Shown here piece by piece: positions 17,190-26,635 of a stretch of DNA of 50,595 nt. Location: positions 107,264 to 157,858 of the forward strand of contig JAHRFD010000009.1 of NCBI GenBank assembly GCA_020882975.1, in the 5' to 3' direction. The translations under genes were made by a program, and so were the position numbers. Position 1 is the first letter of the stretch. Each line of letters starts with the position of its first letter. The notes beneath the pieces were generated by a model. That model did no database searches. It saw only the letters and a list, made by a program, of their open reading frames with translations, and was not told the DNA's origin. Origin of the DNA: Microcoleus sp. EPA2 (GTDB lineage: Bacteria > Cyanobacteriota > Cyanobacteriia > Cyanobacteriales > Microcoleaceae).

Positions 17190-17280
17190 CAGCCGTTCCC
17201 CAAGATTTACATAACTGTTGAGAATATTGCACAATAGATGAAATTGTAAATATATAGCACCTCAGTTTTTTTAACCGCCG

Positions 17281-20200
17281 ATGAAAAGCCTGTTCCTCGA
17301 TCGACTCCACCACCCCTCGCGCCCCGTCATCGTCTTCGACGGCGCAATGGGCACCAACTTACAAGTCCAAAACCTGACAGCAGAAGACTTTGGTGGCAAA
17401 GAATACGAAGGGTGCAACGAATATCTCGTCCATACCAAACCCGAAGCCGTCGCCAACGTCCACCGAGGCTTCCTCGAAGCAGGCGCCGACGTCATCGAAA
17501 CTGACACCTTTGGCGCTGCTTCCATCGTCCTCGCCGAATACGATTTAGCAGACAAGGCCTATTATCTCAACAAAACAGCGGCAGAACTCGCCAAAAGTAT
17601 CGCGGCCGAGTTTTCCACACCAGAAAAACCAAGATTTGTTGCAGGTTCGATCGGACCTGGCACCAAATTACCAACTTTAGGACACATTGATTTTGACACA
17701 CTCACCGCCGCTTTTACCGAACAAGCAGAAGGACTCTATGACGGTGGCGTTGACTTATTTATTGTCGAAACTTGTCAAGACGTCCTGCAAATAAAATCAG
17801 CATTAAATGCCATTGAAGAAGTATTCAAGAAAAAAGGCGATCGCATTCCATTAATGGTATCAGTCACCATGGAAGCCACCGGCACAATGTTAGTCGGTTC
17901 CGACATCAGCGCCGCCCTAGCCATTTTGCAGCCCTATCCGATCGATATCTTAGGATTAAATTGTGCCACCGGCCCCGATCGCATGGCCGAACATATCAAA
18001 TACCTATCCGAACATTCACCCTTCGTCATTTCCTGCGTTCCCAACGCCGGCTTACCCGAAAACATCGGCGGCCACGCGCACTACAAACTCACGCCCGTAG
18101 AATTAAAAATGGCGTTGATGCGCTTCGTCGAAGACTTAGGCGTGCAAGTCATCGGCGGCTGCTGCGGCACCCGCTACGATCACATTCGCGAACTATCAGA
18201 AATTGGCAAAACTCTCACCCCCAAAATCCGCGAAATTAGCTGGGAACCAGCGGCGGCTTCAATTTACACCGCCCAACCCTACGAACAAGACAATTCCTTC
18301 TTAATAGTCGGCGAAAGACTCAACGCCAGCGGTTCCAAAAAATGCCGGGATTTACTCAACGCTGAAGACTGGGATGGTTTAGTTGCAATGGCGCGGGAAC
18401 AAGTGCGAGAAGGCGCGCACATTCTTGATGTCAACGTCGATTATGTCGGCCGCGATGGTGTCCGCGACATGAAAGAATTAGTTTCCCGCGTTGTCACAAA
18501 TGCCACTCTCCCTTTAATGCTGGATTCCACCGAATGGGAAAAGATGGAAGCCGGATTAAAAGTTGCTGGTGGCAAATGTTTGCTAAATTCTACTAACTAT
18601 GAAGACGGAGAACCGCGTTTTTATCAAGTTTTAGAAATAGCCAAAAAATACGGTGCCGGTATAGTGATCGGCACCATTGATGAAGACGGGATGGCGCGGA
18701 CTGCTGACCAAAAATTTGCGATCGCCCAACGCGCCTACAACGCCGCCATCGCCTACGGAATCCCCGCCCAGGAAATCTTTTTTGACACCCTAGCCTTGCC
18801 AATTTCCACCGGGATTGAAGAAGACCGAAAAAACGGCAAAGCTACCATCGAATCCATCCGCCGCATTCGCCAAGAATTGCCAGGATGTCACGTAATTTTG
18901 GGAGTTTCTAACATCTCCTTCGGCTTAAATCCGGCGGCGCGGCAAGTTTTGAATTCCATGTTTTTGCACGAAGCAATGCAAGCCGGGATGGATTCAGCCA
19001 TTGTCAGCCCCAATAAGATTTTACCCCTAGCCAAAATCGACCCAGAACACCAAGAAATCTGCCGTAAACTGATTTACGATGAACGGGAGTTCGACGGCGA
19101 AATTTGCGTTTATGACCCCTTGGGCGAGCTCACGACCGTGTTTGCGGGCAAAACTACCAAGCGCGATCGCACCGAAGACGCTAACCTCCCCGTAGAAGAA
19201 CGCCTGAAGCAGCACATCATCGATGGCGAACGCATTGGACTAGATATCCAACTAGCCAAAGCATTAGAAACCTATCCGCCTCTCCACATTATCAATACTT
19301 TCCTCTTAGACGGGATGAAAGTAGTCGGAGAATTGTTCGGTTCAGGACAAATGCAACTGCCGTTTGTATTGCAATCAGCCGAAACCATGAAAGCCGCAGT
19401 TGCCTATTTAGAACCGTACATGGAAAAGTCGGAATCTGGGGACAATGCCAAAGGCACATTCATCATTGCCACTGTCAAAGGCGACGTTCATGATATTGGT
19501 AAAAACTTGGTTGATATTATCTTATCAAACAACGGCTACCGCGTGATTAATCTGGGAATCAAGCAGCCAGTTGATAATATCATTGATGCCTACGAAAAGC
19601 ACAAAGCTGATTGTATCGCCATGAGTGGCTTGTTGGTAAAATCCACAGCGTTTATGAAAGAAAACTTGGAGGTATTCAACCAGAGAGGAATTACCGTTCC
19701 GGTAATTTTGGGCGGTGCAGCTTTGACTCCCAAGTTTGTCCATGAAGATTGCCAAAACACTTACAATGGTAAAGTAGTTTACGGCAAAGATGCGTTTTCC
19801 GACTTGCATTTTATGGATAAACTGATGCCAGCTAAATCTGCTGGTAAATGGGAAGATTTGCAAGGATTTTTAGGCGAGTTTGCTGAAAATGGCAATGGGG
19901 CGGTTAAATCAGCTAAGACTTCTGAAGAAATCGCTGTTGAGGATGCGAAACAAGCAGCTAAAGCCGAAATTCCGGTTGTTATAGATACTAACCGTTCGGA
20001 AGCAGTGGCAGCAGATATCGATCGCCCAAATCCTCCCTTCTGGGGAACTCAGTTATTGCAACCGGAAGATATTCCCTTTGAAGAGATTTTCTGGCACTTA
20101 GATTTGCAAGCCTTAGTTGCTGGACAGTGGCAGTTCCGCAAGCCAAAAGACCAATCGCGGGAAGAATACGATGCTTTCTTAGCTGAAAAAGTCTATCCGA

Positions 20201-20844
20201 TTTTGGAACAGTGGAAACACAAAATAATCACTGAGAAACTGTTGCATCCCCAAGCAATATACGGCTATTTCCCCTGTCAAGCTGAAGGCAACTCTTTGTA
20301 TGTGTATGACCCGGAAATTATGAAGGGCGGGCAAGATGTATCGACACCCGCAGCAACATTCATATTTCCCCGCCAAAAATCGGCGCGGAGGCTGTGCATT
20401 GCGGACTTCTTTGCACCCAAAGAATCGGGTAAAATCGATGTATTTCCGATGCAGGTAGCGACAGTGGGAGAAATTGCCACAGAGTACGCCCAAAAGCTAT
20501 TTGCTAACAATCAATATACCGATTATCTCTACTTTCACGGGTTAGCCGTACAGACAGCCGAAGCAGTGGCAGAATGGACTCACGCGCGGATTCGCCGGGA
20601 ATTGGGATTTGGTAGCGAAGAACCGGATAATATTCGGGATATGCTGGCCCAAAGATATCGCGGTTCGCGCTACAGTTTCGGCTATCCTGCTTGTCCGAAT
20701 ATGGCGGATCAGTACAAGCAGTTGGAGTTGCTCAAGTGCGATCGCATTAATCTGTATATGGATGAAAGCGAACAACTTTATCCAGAACAATCCACCACCG
20801 CAATTATCACCTATCACCCAGCGGCAAAATACTTTACCGCTTAA
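17281..20844 (+). CDS. metH: Cobalamin-dependent methionine synthase
   Basis: 1,187 residues, close to the usual MetH length, with all four modules in order. (1) Homocysteine-binding domain (~1-320) with zinc ligands Cys228 (NCATGPD) and Cys294-Cys295 (GGCCGTR). (2) Pterin-type methyltetrahydrofolate-binding domain (~335-620; [22 protein letters not shown]). (3) Cobalamin cap and Rossmann domain (~640-880) with Asp735-x-His737-x-x-Gly in GDVHDIGKN, His737 being the cobalt ligand. (4) SAM-binding activation domain (~930-1187; [14 protein letters not shown]). It methylates homocysteine to methionine using methyltetrahydrofolate in the cytosol. The ATG is 46 bp after the last possible start of the divergent gene, leaving little room for a leader; no cobalamin riboswitch was seen. 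Confidence 0.98.
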   Translation: MKSLFLDRLHHPSRPVIVFDGAMGTNLQVQNLTAEDFGGKEYEGCNEYLVHTKPEAVANVHRGFLEAGADVIETDTFGAASIVLAEYDLADKAYYLNKTAAELAKSIAAEFSTPEKPRFVAGSIGPGTKLPTLGHIDFDTLTAAFTEQAEGLYDGGVDLFIVETCQDVLQIKSALNAIEEVFKKKGDRIPLMVSVTMEATGTMLVGSDISAALAILQPYPIDILGLNCATGPDRMAEHIKYLSEHSPFVISCVPNAGLPENIGGHAHYKLTPVELKMALMRFVEDLGVQVIGGCCGTRYDHIRELSEIGKTLTPKIREISWEPAAASIYTAQPYEQDNSFLIVGERLNASGSKKCRDLLNAEDWDGLVAMAREQVREGAHILDVNVDYVGRDGVRDMKELVSRVVTNATLPLMLDSTEWEKMEAGLKVAGGKCLLNSTNYEDGEPRFYQVLEIAKKYGAGIVIGTIDEDGMARTADQKFAIAQRAYNAAIAYGIPAQEIFFDTLALPISTGIEEDRKNGKATIESIRRIRQELPGCHVILGVSNISFGLNPAARQVLNSMFLHEAMQAGMDSAIVSPNKILPLAKIDPEHQEICRKLIYDEREFDGEICVYDPLGELTTVFAGKTTKRDRTEDANLPVEERLKQHIIDGERIGLDIQLAKALETYPPLHIINTFLLDGMKVVGELFGSGQMQLPFVLQSAETMKAAVAYLEPYMEKSESGDNAKGTFIIATVKGDVHDIGKNLVDIILSNNGYRVINLGIKQPVDNIIDAYEKHKADCIAMSGLLVKSTAFMKENLEVFNQRGITVPVILGGAALTPKFVHEDCQNTYNGKVVYGKDAFSDLHFMDKLMPAKSAGKWEDLQGFLGEFAENGNGAVKSAKTSEEIAVEDAKQAAKAEIPVVIDTNRSEAVAADIDRPNPPFWGTQLLQPEDIPFEEIFWHLDLQALVAGQWQFRKPKDQSREEYDAFLAEKVYPILEQWKHKIITEKLLHPQAIYGYFPCQAEGNSLYVYDPEIMKGGQDVSTPAATFIFPRQKSARRLCIADFFAPKESGKIDVFPMQVATVGEIATEYAQKLFANNQYTDYLYFHGLAVQTAEAVAEWTHARIRRELGFGSEEPDNIRDMLAQRYRGSRYSFGYPACPNMADQYKQLELLKCDRINLYMDESEQLYPEQSTTAIITYHPAAKYFTA

Positions 20845-20869
20845 TTTGTAGAGTGCGCCCGCGCACTTT

Positions 20870-21096
20870 CTACTCGTTCCCAGGCTCTACCTCTACTCGT
20901 TCCTAGGCTCTGCCTGGGAACGCATTTCTTGAGGCTCTGCCTCTCTTTTTTTTCGACGAGGCAGAGCCTCTGGATCTGCGTTCCCAGGTAGAACCTGGGA
21001 ACGATAAAAACGAGAAAACGAGAAATGCGCAATTTTTTTTTCGACGAGGCAGAGCCTCTGGATCTGCGTTCCCAGGTAGAACCTGGGAACGATAAA
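20870..21096. repeat. Cluster of GTTCCCAGG / GAGGCAGAGCCTC palindromic repeats
   Basis: 295 bp of non-coding DNA after metH, mostly repeats. A 55-bp unit is present twice, identically, at 20954-21008 and 21042-21096. Each unit contains GAGGCAGAGCCTC and GTTCCCAGGTAGAACCTGGGAAC palindromes. A variant palindrome lies at 20898-20922. Both full units are preceded by a T-run on the plus strand. These could be mobile-repeat relics and may also form transcript-end hairpins between metH and the convergent membrane-protein gene. Confidence 0.85.
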
Positions 21097-21139
21097 TTTT
21101 CGAGGGAAAATGCGCAATTCCCAGTGCCCGAACTCCATC

Positions 21140-21763
21140 TTAAGAGTGAGTGCGGGGAGTGCGCGCGCCAGCAGATGCTCCAGCCATTGACGCCACTAAA
21201 CCCAACAGGGAACCGAACAAAAACGACCAACCAGCTTTCGCAGCATTACCAGCAATATCGCGAGCATTCTGAGCGGTAACGTTAGGTGCTTGGTTAGGTA
21301 AATCCACCCCGCCCTGCTGCGCTTGATTAATCGCTTCTCCCGCATTAGCAGCAACTACTCCAAAAGTACCTGCTACTCCATTTGCTAACAGCCAAGAGCC
21401 AATTGTTAAGGTAGTTGCCCACAAAATTGCTCCGTTCAACAGCGCTGTATTGCGGTTCATTGGCCCGCAAGCGCGAGCAGTTACCCAACCGCCAAGACCC
21501 AAGCTAATTAATAAACTGATTATTGACCAGATTCCGACGCCTGTACCGACGCTGCCGGCTATACTGCGGGGAGCTCCTGAATTAGCAATGTTACTTAAGC
21601 CGATCGCAGCACCCAAAGCACTTAATACCAATTGCGAGCCGATCGCAATTACCAAACCTGAAAAAATCGGACCCCACCGGACTCGATCGTGGTATTCCAT
21701 GACTGAATTCACCACAATTGGTTCGGCAACAATGTTATCTACAGGTCTATTTGCGTATGCCAT
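21140..21763 (-). CDS. Multi-spanning membrane protein of unknown function
   Basis: 207 residues with about four hydrophobic segments: ~32-54 (IFSGLVIAIGSQLVLSALGA), ~75-95 (GIWSIISLLISLGLGGW), ~107-133 (LNGAILWATTLTIGSWLLAN) and ~178-198 (GWSFLFGSLLGLVASMAG). Small residues, Gly and Ala, dominate them. A conserved-looking N-terminal motif YHDRVRWGPIFSG precedes the first span, and a polar loop rich in Asn/Gln/Ala lies between spans three and four. No catalytic motif is visible. It is likely in the plasma or thylakoid membrane. It converges with metH, with the repeat cluster between. I recognise it only as a conserved bacterial membrane-protein type, so no role is assigned. Confidence 0.75.
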   Translation of the reverse strand: MAYANRPVDNIVAEPIVVNSVMEYHDRVRWGPIFSGLVIAIGSQLVLSALGAAIGLSNIANSGAPRSIAGSVGTGVGIWSIISLLISLGLGGWVTARACGPMNRNTALLNGAILWATTLTIGSWLLANGVAGTFGVVAANAGEAINQAQQGGVDLPNQAPNVTAQNARDIAGNAAKAGWSFLFGSLLGLVASMAGASAGARTPRTHS

Positions 21764-22112
21764 AGTTTTTTCTTTTCTGGTGTTTGTTTAGATTTGATTT
21801 AGGTTTTAACAGCATCCCATCTAAATATTGATTGTTGCCCAGATTGAGAGAAACTATATCTGCCTGCGGAAATAACCAGTATCTATGTCTCAAGAAATAA
21901 ACGAAAAAGTCATTAGTCATTAGTCCACAGCTAATAGCTATTAGCTAAGGACTAAGGACCAATGATTAATGACTAATGACCAATAACCAATAACCAATGA
22001 CCAATGACCAATAACCAATGACTAATAACCCATAACCAATGACTAATGACCAATAACCAATGACTAATCGATCCAGTTATAAAAATTGACGGATGTATAA
22101 AGAAAGGACTGC
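21764..22112. repeat. Intergenic region with degenerate heptameric tandem repeats
   Basis: 349 bp without a gene. From about 21907 to 22068 it is made of 7-base units such as CCAATGA, CTAATGA and CCAATAA repeated many times. The left end (GTCATTAGTCATTAGTCC) is complementary to later units, so the region can fold back on itself. Short tandem repeats of this kind are typical of filamentous cyanobacteria. No regular spacers, so this is not a CRISPR array. Confidence 0.85.
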
Positions 22113-22439
22113 TTAGCGCAGTCTTACCGCTGTCCCAACAGCAGTAATCAGCAGCAAAGCCCCCTTGGCGTCTACATTAATCGTGCCGGTGTCAATTTCC
22201 ACCCCGATTACGGCGTTGGCTCCCAGCCTCTGAGCTCGTTGTTCCAGCTCTGCGAGGGCATCTCGCTGTCCTTTGAGGAAAACTTCCTCGTAACTGCCTG
22301 TGCGCCCACCAATGATGTCCCGAATGCCCGCAAAGAAATCTCGCAGGGCATTGGTGCCATAGACCACCTCAGCAGTTACAATTCCCAGGTAAGATTGGAC
22401 TTCCGATCCTTGAATGACATCAGTTGTTGTTACAATCAT
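22113..22439 (-). CDS. YbjQ/UPF0145 family protein
   Basis: 108 residues, the standard length of this family. Recognisable features are the N-terminal MIVTTTDVIQG, the GTNALRDFFAGIRDIIGGR core, the amphipathic KGQRDALAELEQRAQRLGANAVIGVEID segment and the C-terminal LLLITAVGTAV. YbjQ proteins form a pentameric ring in known structures, but no biochemical role is established. No signal peptide. The ATG at 22439 is used. It is transcribed divergently from the TPR gene, with about 150 bp between the starts. Confidence 0.92.
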   Translation of the reverse strand: MIVTTTDVIQGSEVQSYLGIVTAEVVYGTNALRDFFAGIRDIIGGRTGSYEEVFLKGQRDALAELEQRAQRLGANAVIGVEIDTGTINVDAKGALLLITAVGTAVRLR

Positions 22440-22592
22440 CTGTTGGCCTCGATCGCGAATATTTTGAGTTGGTCTAGTTATGTAGATTTACTACATCTGG
22501 TCTCTCAAACATTCCTGGTTAATCCTTAGTTGTCTGTTTAGCAAACCGATACTAATTCGCTCTCTCCTTCCACCACACACTCTTTGAAACAA

Positions 22593-23693
22593 ATGGCCGT
22601 GTACAAACAAAGTCTCTTGGTATTCAGTACGTTGTTGCTAGCGGGATTTGCTGTCTCAGCGCCACTGCGAGCACTCTGTGCGGAAACTTCTGTTCAAGTC
22701 AATCCTGAAAATAATTCTAATTTGGACGCTTTGCTGCGAAAAGGGCGCGAATTGGTAGATTTGGGAGACTACGGTAAGGCGATCGCCATTTATGAGCAAG
22801 CAGCCCGTTTAGATGCCGAAAACCCGCGGATTTTTTCCGGTATTGGTTATTTAGAAGCGCGTCAGGGCAACTATCAAGCAGCAGTAGAATTTTATCAACA
22901 AGCCATCAGTCTCCAACCCAACAATGCCGACTTTCAGTACGCCCTAGGATATGCGATGGCGAATTTGCAAAACTATCCGGCCGCTGCTACCGCCTACCGC
23001 CGCGCCGCCCAACTCGATCGCAAAAATGTGAATGCTCTGATCGGTCTGGGCGTGGTACTCTTTCAGCAACAAGATTACAGTGGCGCTTTTAAAGCCTACC
23101 AACAGGCGATCGCCATCGATCCTAAAAGTTGGCAAGCTTATTCTTCAATGGGTTTAGTATTAATCCAGCAGGGCAATTTTTCCAGTGCCATTGACATCCT
23201 CCAGCAAGCCGCTAAACTCGCACCCAAACAAGCCAGCGTACAGTTAAAATTAGGTACTGCTTTACTGCGTAATGGCAACACAGCCGAAGGGCTGGCCGCT
23301 TTTGAAGAAGCTGCGAAACTAGAGCCTCGCAATCCAGATGTGCAGTTAGAAATCGGCGAACTTCTCAAAGGTCAAAACGACTTAGATGGAGCCCTTGTAG
23401 CTTATCAGCGGGCTGTGGCGGTGCGACCAAATTTAGTGCAAGCACACGCTGCGATCGGGGAAATTCAACTGAAAAAACAAGATTTCTTAGGAGCGATTCT
23501 CACTTTTCGGCGCGTTATTCAGCTTGAGCCTAACAGAGCCGAAGCTTATTATAATTTGGGTACTGCTCTCCAAAGGCGCGATCGCACATCCGAAGCAGTT
23601 GAAGCTTTTCAGCAAGCCCTCGATAATTATCGCCAGCAAGGTAACAATGATGGTATCCAAAAAGCTGAGGCCGCCTTGCAACAAGTGAAGTAA
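22593..23693 (+). CDS. Exported TPR-repeat protein
   Basis: 366 residues from the ATG at 22593; an in-frame TTG three codons earlier is less likely. Residues 1-30 form a Sec signal peptide (hydrophobic LLVFSTLLLAGFAVSA) with cleavage near ALCAE. The rest is about nine consecutive 34-residue tetratricopeptide repeats, each with the pattern A-x-x-x-Y-x-x-A-x-x-x-x-P, beginning near residue 50. TPR arrays form a superhelical scaffold for protein partners. Being exported, it probably works in the periplasm or at the membrane. No enzymatic domain is fused to it, and the partner cannot be inferred from the neighbours. Confidence 0.9.
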   Translation: MAVYKQSLLVFSTLLLAGFAVSAPLRALCAETSVQVNPENNSNLDALLRKGRELVDLGDYGKAIAIYEQAARLDAENPRIFSGIGYLEARQGNYQAAVEFYQQAISLQPNNADFQYALGYAMANLQNYPAAATAYRRAAQLDRKNVNALIGLGVVLFQQQDYSGAFKAYQQAIAIDPKSWQAYSSMGLVLIQQGNFSSAIDILQQAAKLAPKQASVQLKLGTALLRNGNTAEGLAAFEEAAKLEPRNPDVQLEIGELLKGQNDLDGALVAYQRAVAVRPNLVQAHAAIGEIQLKKQDFLGAILTFRRVIQLEPNRAEAYYNLGTALQRRDRTSEAVEAFQQALDNYRQQGNNDGIQKAEAALQQVK

Positions 23694-24062
23694 TTAGTTA
23701 TGAGTTATAGCCTTTCTCAGTTAGGTGAGGTACAGGCCTTCTGGGTAATGGCGAACCCCCCTTAACCCCCCACCCCCCCCAAGGGGGGCATGGGCATAAG
23801 GCATTACCAATTACCAATTACCTATTACCAATTACCAATTACCAATTACCTATTACCAATTACCTATTACCAATTACCTATTACCAATTACCTATTACCT
23901 ATGATATAATGCAGTCGCTATCACCATGCAGTTAATATAGGCTCCATCTTTTGTCAGATACTAAAACTATTCCCCATGATTAATCTATTTCTCCTGGTAG
24001 AGTTGGTGAAAGTGTTAAGATTTGTAAAATGACTAAAATATCCCATTCTCAGAGCTTCATCT
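23694..24062. repeat. Intergenic region: C/G-run hairpin and (CCAATTA/CCTATTA)n tandem repeat
   Basis: 369 bp without a gene. CCCCCCTT (23756-23763) and AAGGGGGG (23781-23788) form a hairpin after the TPR gene. From 23803 to 23900 there are fourteen 7-base units alternating CAATTAC and CTATTAC, nearly perfect. A TATAAT at 23905-23910 could be the -10 box for crtO, but no matching -35 box is clear because it would lie within the repeat. Confidence 0.85.
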
Positions 24063-25760
24063 ATGCAAACCTATGATGTGATTATCATCGGAGCAGGTCA
24101 TAACGGACTGGTCTGTGCATCTTATCTCCTCAAAGCGGGATATACCGTCCTCCTGTTAGAAAAACGTTCGGTTCCCGGTGGTGCTGCAACTACTGAAGCT
24201 GCGATTCCCGAATTGCCGGATTTTAAATTCAACCTGTGCGCGATCGACCACGAATTTATCCATTTAGGGCCTGTCGTAGAAGAATTAGAACTGGAAAAAT
24301 ACGGTTTAGAATATCTTTATTGCGATCCAGTTGCCTTTTGTCCCCATCCCGACGGCAAATATTTCTTAGCGCACAGTTCCGTAGAAAAAACTTGTGCTGA
24401 AATTGCCCGCTACAACGAGCGCGATGCTAAAAAATATGCCGAATATACCGATTTTTGGCAACGAGCGTTAAATGCGATGATTCCGATGTTTAACGCGCCG
24501 CCAAAGTCGATTGTAGATATTGCGGGTAATTATAATATTGCCAAACTCAAAGATTTATTTTCAGTCATCGGTTCCCCAGACAAAACCCTGGACTTTATAC
24601 GCACGATGATTACCAGCGCTGAGGACATTCTCAACGAGTGGTTTGATGAGGAATTTCTGAAAGCACCCTTAGCCAGACTAGCCGCAGAACTAGGCGCTCC
24701 TCCATCCCAAAAAACCATTGCCGTTGGTGCCATTATGCTGGCAATGCGTCACAATCCCGGCATGGCAAGACCGCGCGGAGGAACGGGTGCATTGGTTCAA
24801 GCACTACTCAATTTAGTAAAAAGCTATTCGGGTGTGGTGCTCACCGATCAGCACGTCGAAAAAATATTAGTGGATGATGGCCGCGCTGTCGGAGTTCGAG
24901 TTGCCAACGGCACAGAATATCGTGCTACCAAAGGTGTTATTTCTAATATTGATGCGAAGCGTTTGTTTTTGCATTTAATGGATGATAGTGATGTCGATGC
25001 TGCTGACCCGAATTTGCGGGAAAGATTGGAGCGCAAAATTGTGAATAACAATGAAACTATTCTCAAAATAGATTTAGCTCTCAATGAAGTACCCAAGTTC
25101 GATCGCTGGAATCATCGAGACGAATATTTAATGGGTTCGGTGTTAATTGCCGACTCCGTAAAACACGTTGAAATTGCTCATACCGAGCCTGCTATTGGCA
25201 GAATTCCCGATTCTGACCCCTCGATGTACGTGGTGTTTCCGACGGTACGAGACCCGTCAATGGCTCCTCCGGGACACCATACAGCTTGGATTGAATTTTT
25301 TGCTCCTTACCAGATCGAAAATGCTGAGGGAACCGGCCAGCACGGTACGGGTTGGACGGATGAGCTCAAAAACAAAGTTGCCGATCGCTGTATTGACAAA
25401 TTGGCAGAATATGCACCCAATATCAAGAGGTCTATTATCGGCCGTCGGGTGGAAAGTCCGGCGGAATTGGGAGAGCGTTTGGGGGCGTTGAAGGGAAATT
25501 ATTACCACGTTGATATGACGCTGGATCAGATGATATTTTTCCGTCCTTTACCGGAGTTGGCGAATTACAAAACGCCGATCGATGGTTTGTATCTCACCGG
25601 GGCCGGTACCCATCCGGGCGGTTCAATTTCCGGGATGCCGGGGCGCAACACGGCTCGCGTTTTCATGCACGCACAGCAGCCGATCGCCCAGACTTTGGCG
25701 GATGCTGCTAATTCTTTGAAATCGACTGCTAAGTCGGTGTTTGGTGGGAATGAGAAGTAA
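24063..25760 (+). CDS. crtO: Beta-carotene ketolase, CrtO type
   Basis: 565 residues, the length of the CrtO family. The N-terminal FAD-binding motif is DVIIIGAGHNGLVCA (Gly10, Gly12, Gly15), with the ribose-binding acid in LLLEKRSVPGGAATTEA. It closely resembles the Synechocystis CrtO protein throughout, including AIDHEFIHLGPV, LDFIRTMI, DVLNEWFD-like and the C-terminal LYLTGAGTHPGGSISGMPGRN. CrtO is a phytoene-desaturase-related enzyme that adds a keto group to beta-carotene, giving echinenone, a membrane carotenoid and the precursor for orange-carotenoid-protein ligands. No other carotenoid gene is next to it. An in-frame ATG at 24063 is used. The assignment is strong on remembered similarity, with the closely related CruO/CrtD-like oxidoreductases as the alternative. 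Confidence 0.92.
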   Translation: MQTYDVIIIGAGHNGLVCASYLLKAGYTVLLLEKRSVPGGAATTEAAIPELPDFKFNLCAIDHEFIHLGPVVEELELEKYGLEYLYCDPVAFCPHPDGKYFLAHSSVEKTCAEIARYNERDAKKYAEYTDFWQRALNAMIPMFNAPPKSIVDIAGNYNIAKLKDLFSVIGSPDKTLDFIRTMITSAEDILNEWFDEEFLKAPLARLAAELGAPPSQKTIAVGAIMLAMRHNPGMARPRGGTGALVQALLNLVKSYSGVVLTDQHVEKILVDDGRAVGVRVANGTEYRATKGVISNIDAKRLFLHLMDDSDVDAADPNLRERLERKIVNNNETILKIDLALNEVPKFDRWNHRDEYLMGSVLIADSVKHVEIAHTEPAIGRIPDSDPSMYVVFPTVRDPSMAPPGHHTAWIEFFAPYQIENAEGTGQHGTGWTDELKNKVADRCIDKLAEYAPNIKRSIIGRRVESPAELGERLGALKGNYYHVDMTLDQMIFFRPLPELANYKTPIDGLYLTGAGTHPGGSISGMPGRNTARVFMHAQQPIAQTLADAANSLKSTAKSVFGGNEK

Positions 25761-25780
25761 GCTTTTTAGCAAGCGCAGAT

Positions 25781-25819
25781 AAACGCAGATGGGCGCAGAT
25801 GAATCACATCTGCGTTTTT
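25781..25819 (+). terminator. Rho-independent terminator of crtO
   Basis: AAACGCAGAT at 25781-25790 pairs with ATCTGCGTTT at 25808-25817, followed by a T-run. The stem sits 20 bp after the crtO stop. A related GCGCAGAT lies in the loop. Confidence 0.8.
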
Positions 25820-25933
25820 TTTAGTGATTTATATCAATTCCGGTTGTATCGGAATGATTTAACCACGAAGGCGCGAAGGACGCGAAGGAAGAGAAGAGAG
25901 AGTTTAATAATTCCGATGCTAACGGATTTGGTA

Positions 25934-26392
25934 TTATCTGTGTGCGAGTGCGATAATTTTTTCTGGTTGATTTCCTGTGAAGGGAAAACGACGAGCGATC
26001 GCCCTCAATACCGTTTCTAAATCGGGAGCATCTTTCACCAATGTTGGTGACGGTTCCCGTTCCGTCAAATCTGTTAAAATATTCAGGACGATCGTTGCTA
26101 AATGTTCATCAGCACTATCCAACAAACTCAATAGCTTCTCGATATCTTCTTTCGCGCCCAACCAGTACCTAGCTCCCAGCAATTCAGCTTTTACTGATAA
26201 AGGAAGCTCTAATTTTAGATACTCTGCAAGTTTTGGCAATAGCTGCGGCGTACCTAAAAGCCCGCTCGAATTAGCAGCATACCCTCTAACTGCTTTATCC
26301 TCATCTACAAGCTGTATCAATGCTTCTGTTTGCAGGGCATAATCATCAGAATCGCAATAATTTAGCAGTGTTTCAGTTGTCAGCTTATCCAT
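25934..26392 (-). CDS. HEAT-like repeat protein
   Basis: 152 residues, all helical. The pattern of paired helices (LNYCDSDDYALQTEALIQLVDEDKAVRGYAA, then LLPKLAEYLKLELPLSVKAELLGARYWLGA, then LLSLLDSADEHLATIVLNILTDL) is that of HEAT or Armadillo-type repeats, which usually serve as protein-binding scaffolds. No catalytic motif, signal peptide or membrane segment. It is convergent with crtO; the crtO terminator lies between them. The ATG at 26392 is used. It could belong to the phycobilin-lyase-related HEAT proteins common in cyanobacteria, but no diagnostic motif shows that. Confidence 0.65.
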   Translation of the reverse strand: MDKLTTETLLNYCDSDDYALQTEALIQLVDEDKAVRGYAANSSGLLGTPQLLPKLAEYLKLELPLSVKAELLGARYWLGAKEDIEKLLSLLDSADEHLATIVLNILTDLTEREPSPTLVKDAPDLETVLRAIARRFPFTGNQPEKIIALAHR

Positions 26393-26635
26393 AATTTTTG
26401 CACCTCCCTAAATTTTAGTGCTTCCAGCCATCGAACCTTGTCAATAAAGGATTTTAAACTTGGGTGGGGTTTATTTAACTTGTCTGCAATTAGGTTGATT
26501 TATTGGCTTTCCGCGCTTTTCTGGGGTTAGGGAAATTGGTGGAAGATATTAGGGATCGCAAATTCATACTTTGTGTAGATGCAAACCATCACCTAAAATT
26601 CAAATACTCATATTACCGTTACCCATTTTTGAGCA

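Noticed and set aside
17235..17280. Cobalamin riboswitch upstream of metH
   Set aside because: The gap to the divergent gene is too short for one and no conserved B12-box-like sequence was seen.
20841..21230. 129-codon minus-strand frame across the repeat cluster after metH
   Set aside because: It is made by translation of the 55-bp repeats, which gives repeated RFYLGTQIQRLCLVEKK-type peptides, an artefact of repeat sequence.
21907..22068. CRISPR array
   Set aside because: Units are 7 bases, degenerate and contiguous, with no spacers. The same applies to 23803-23900 and to the 43-bp array at 50428.
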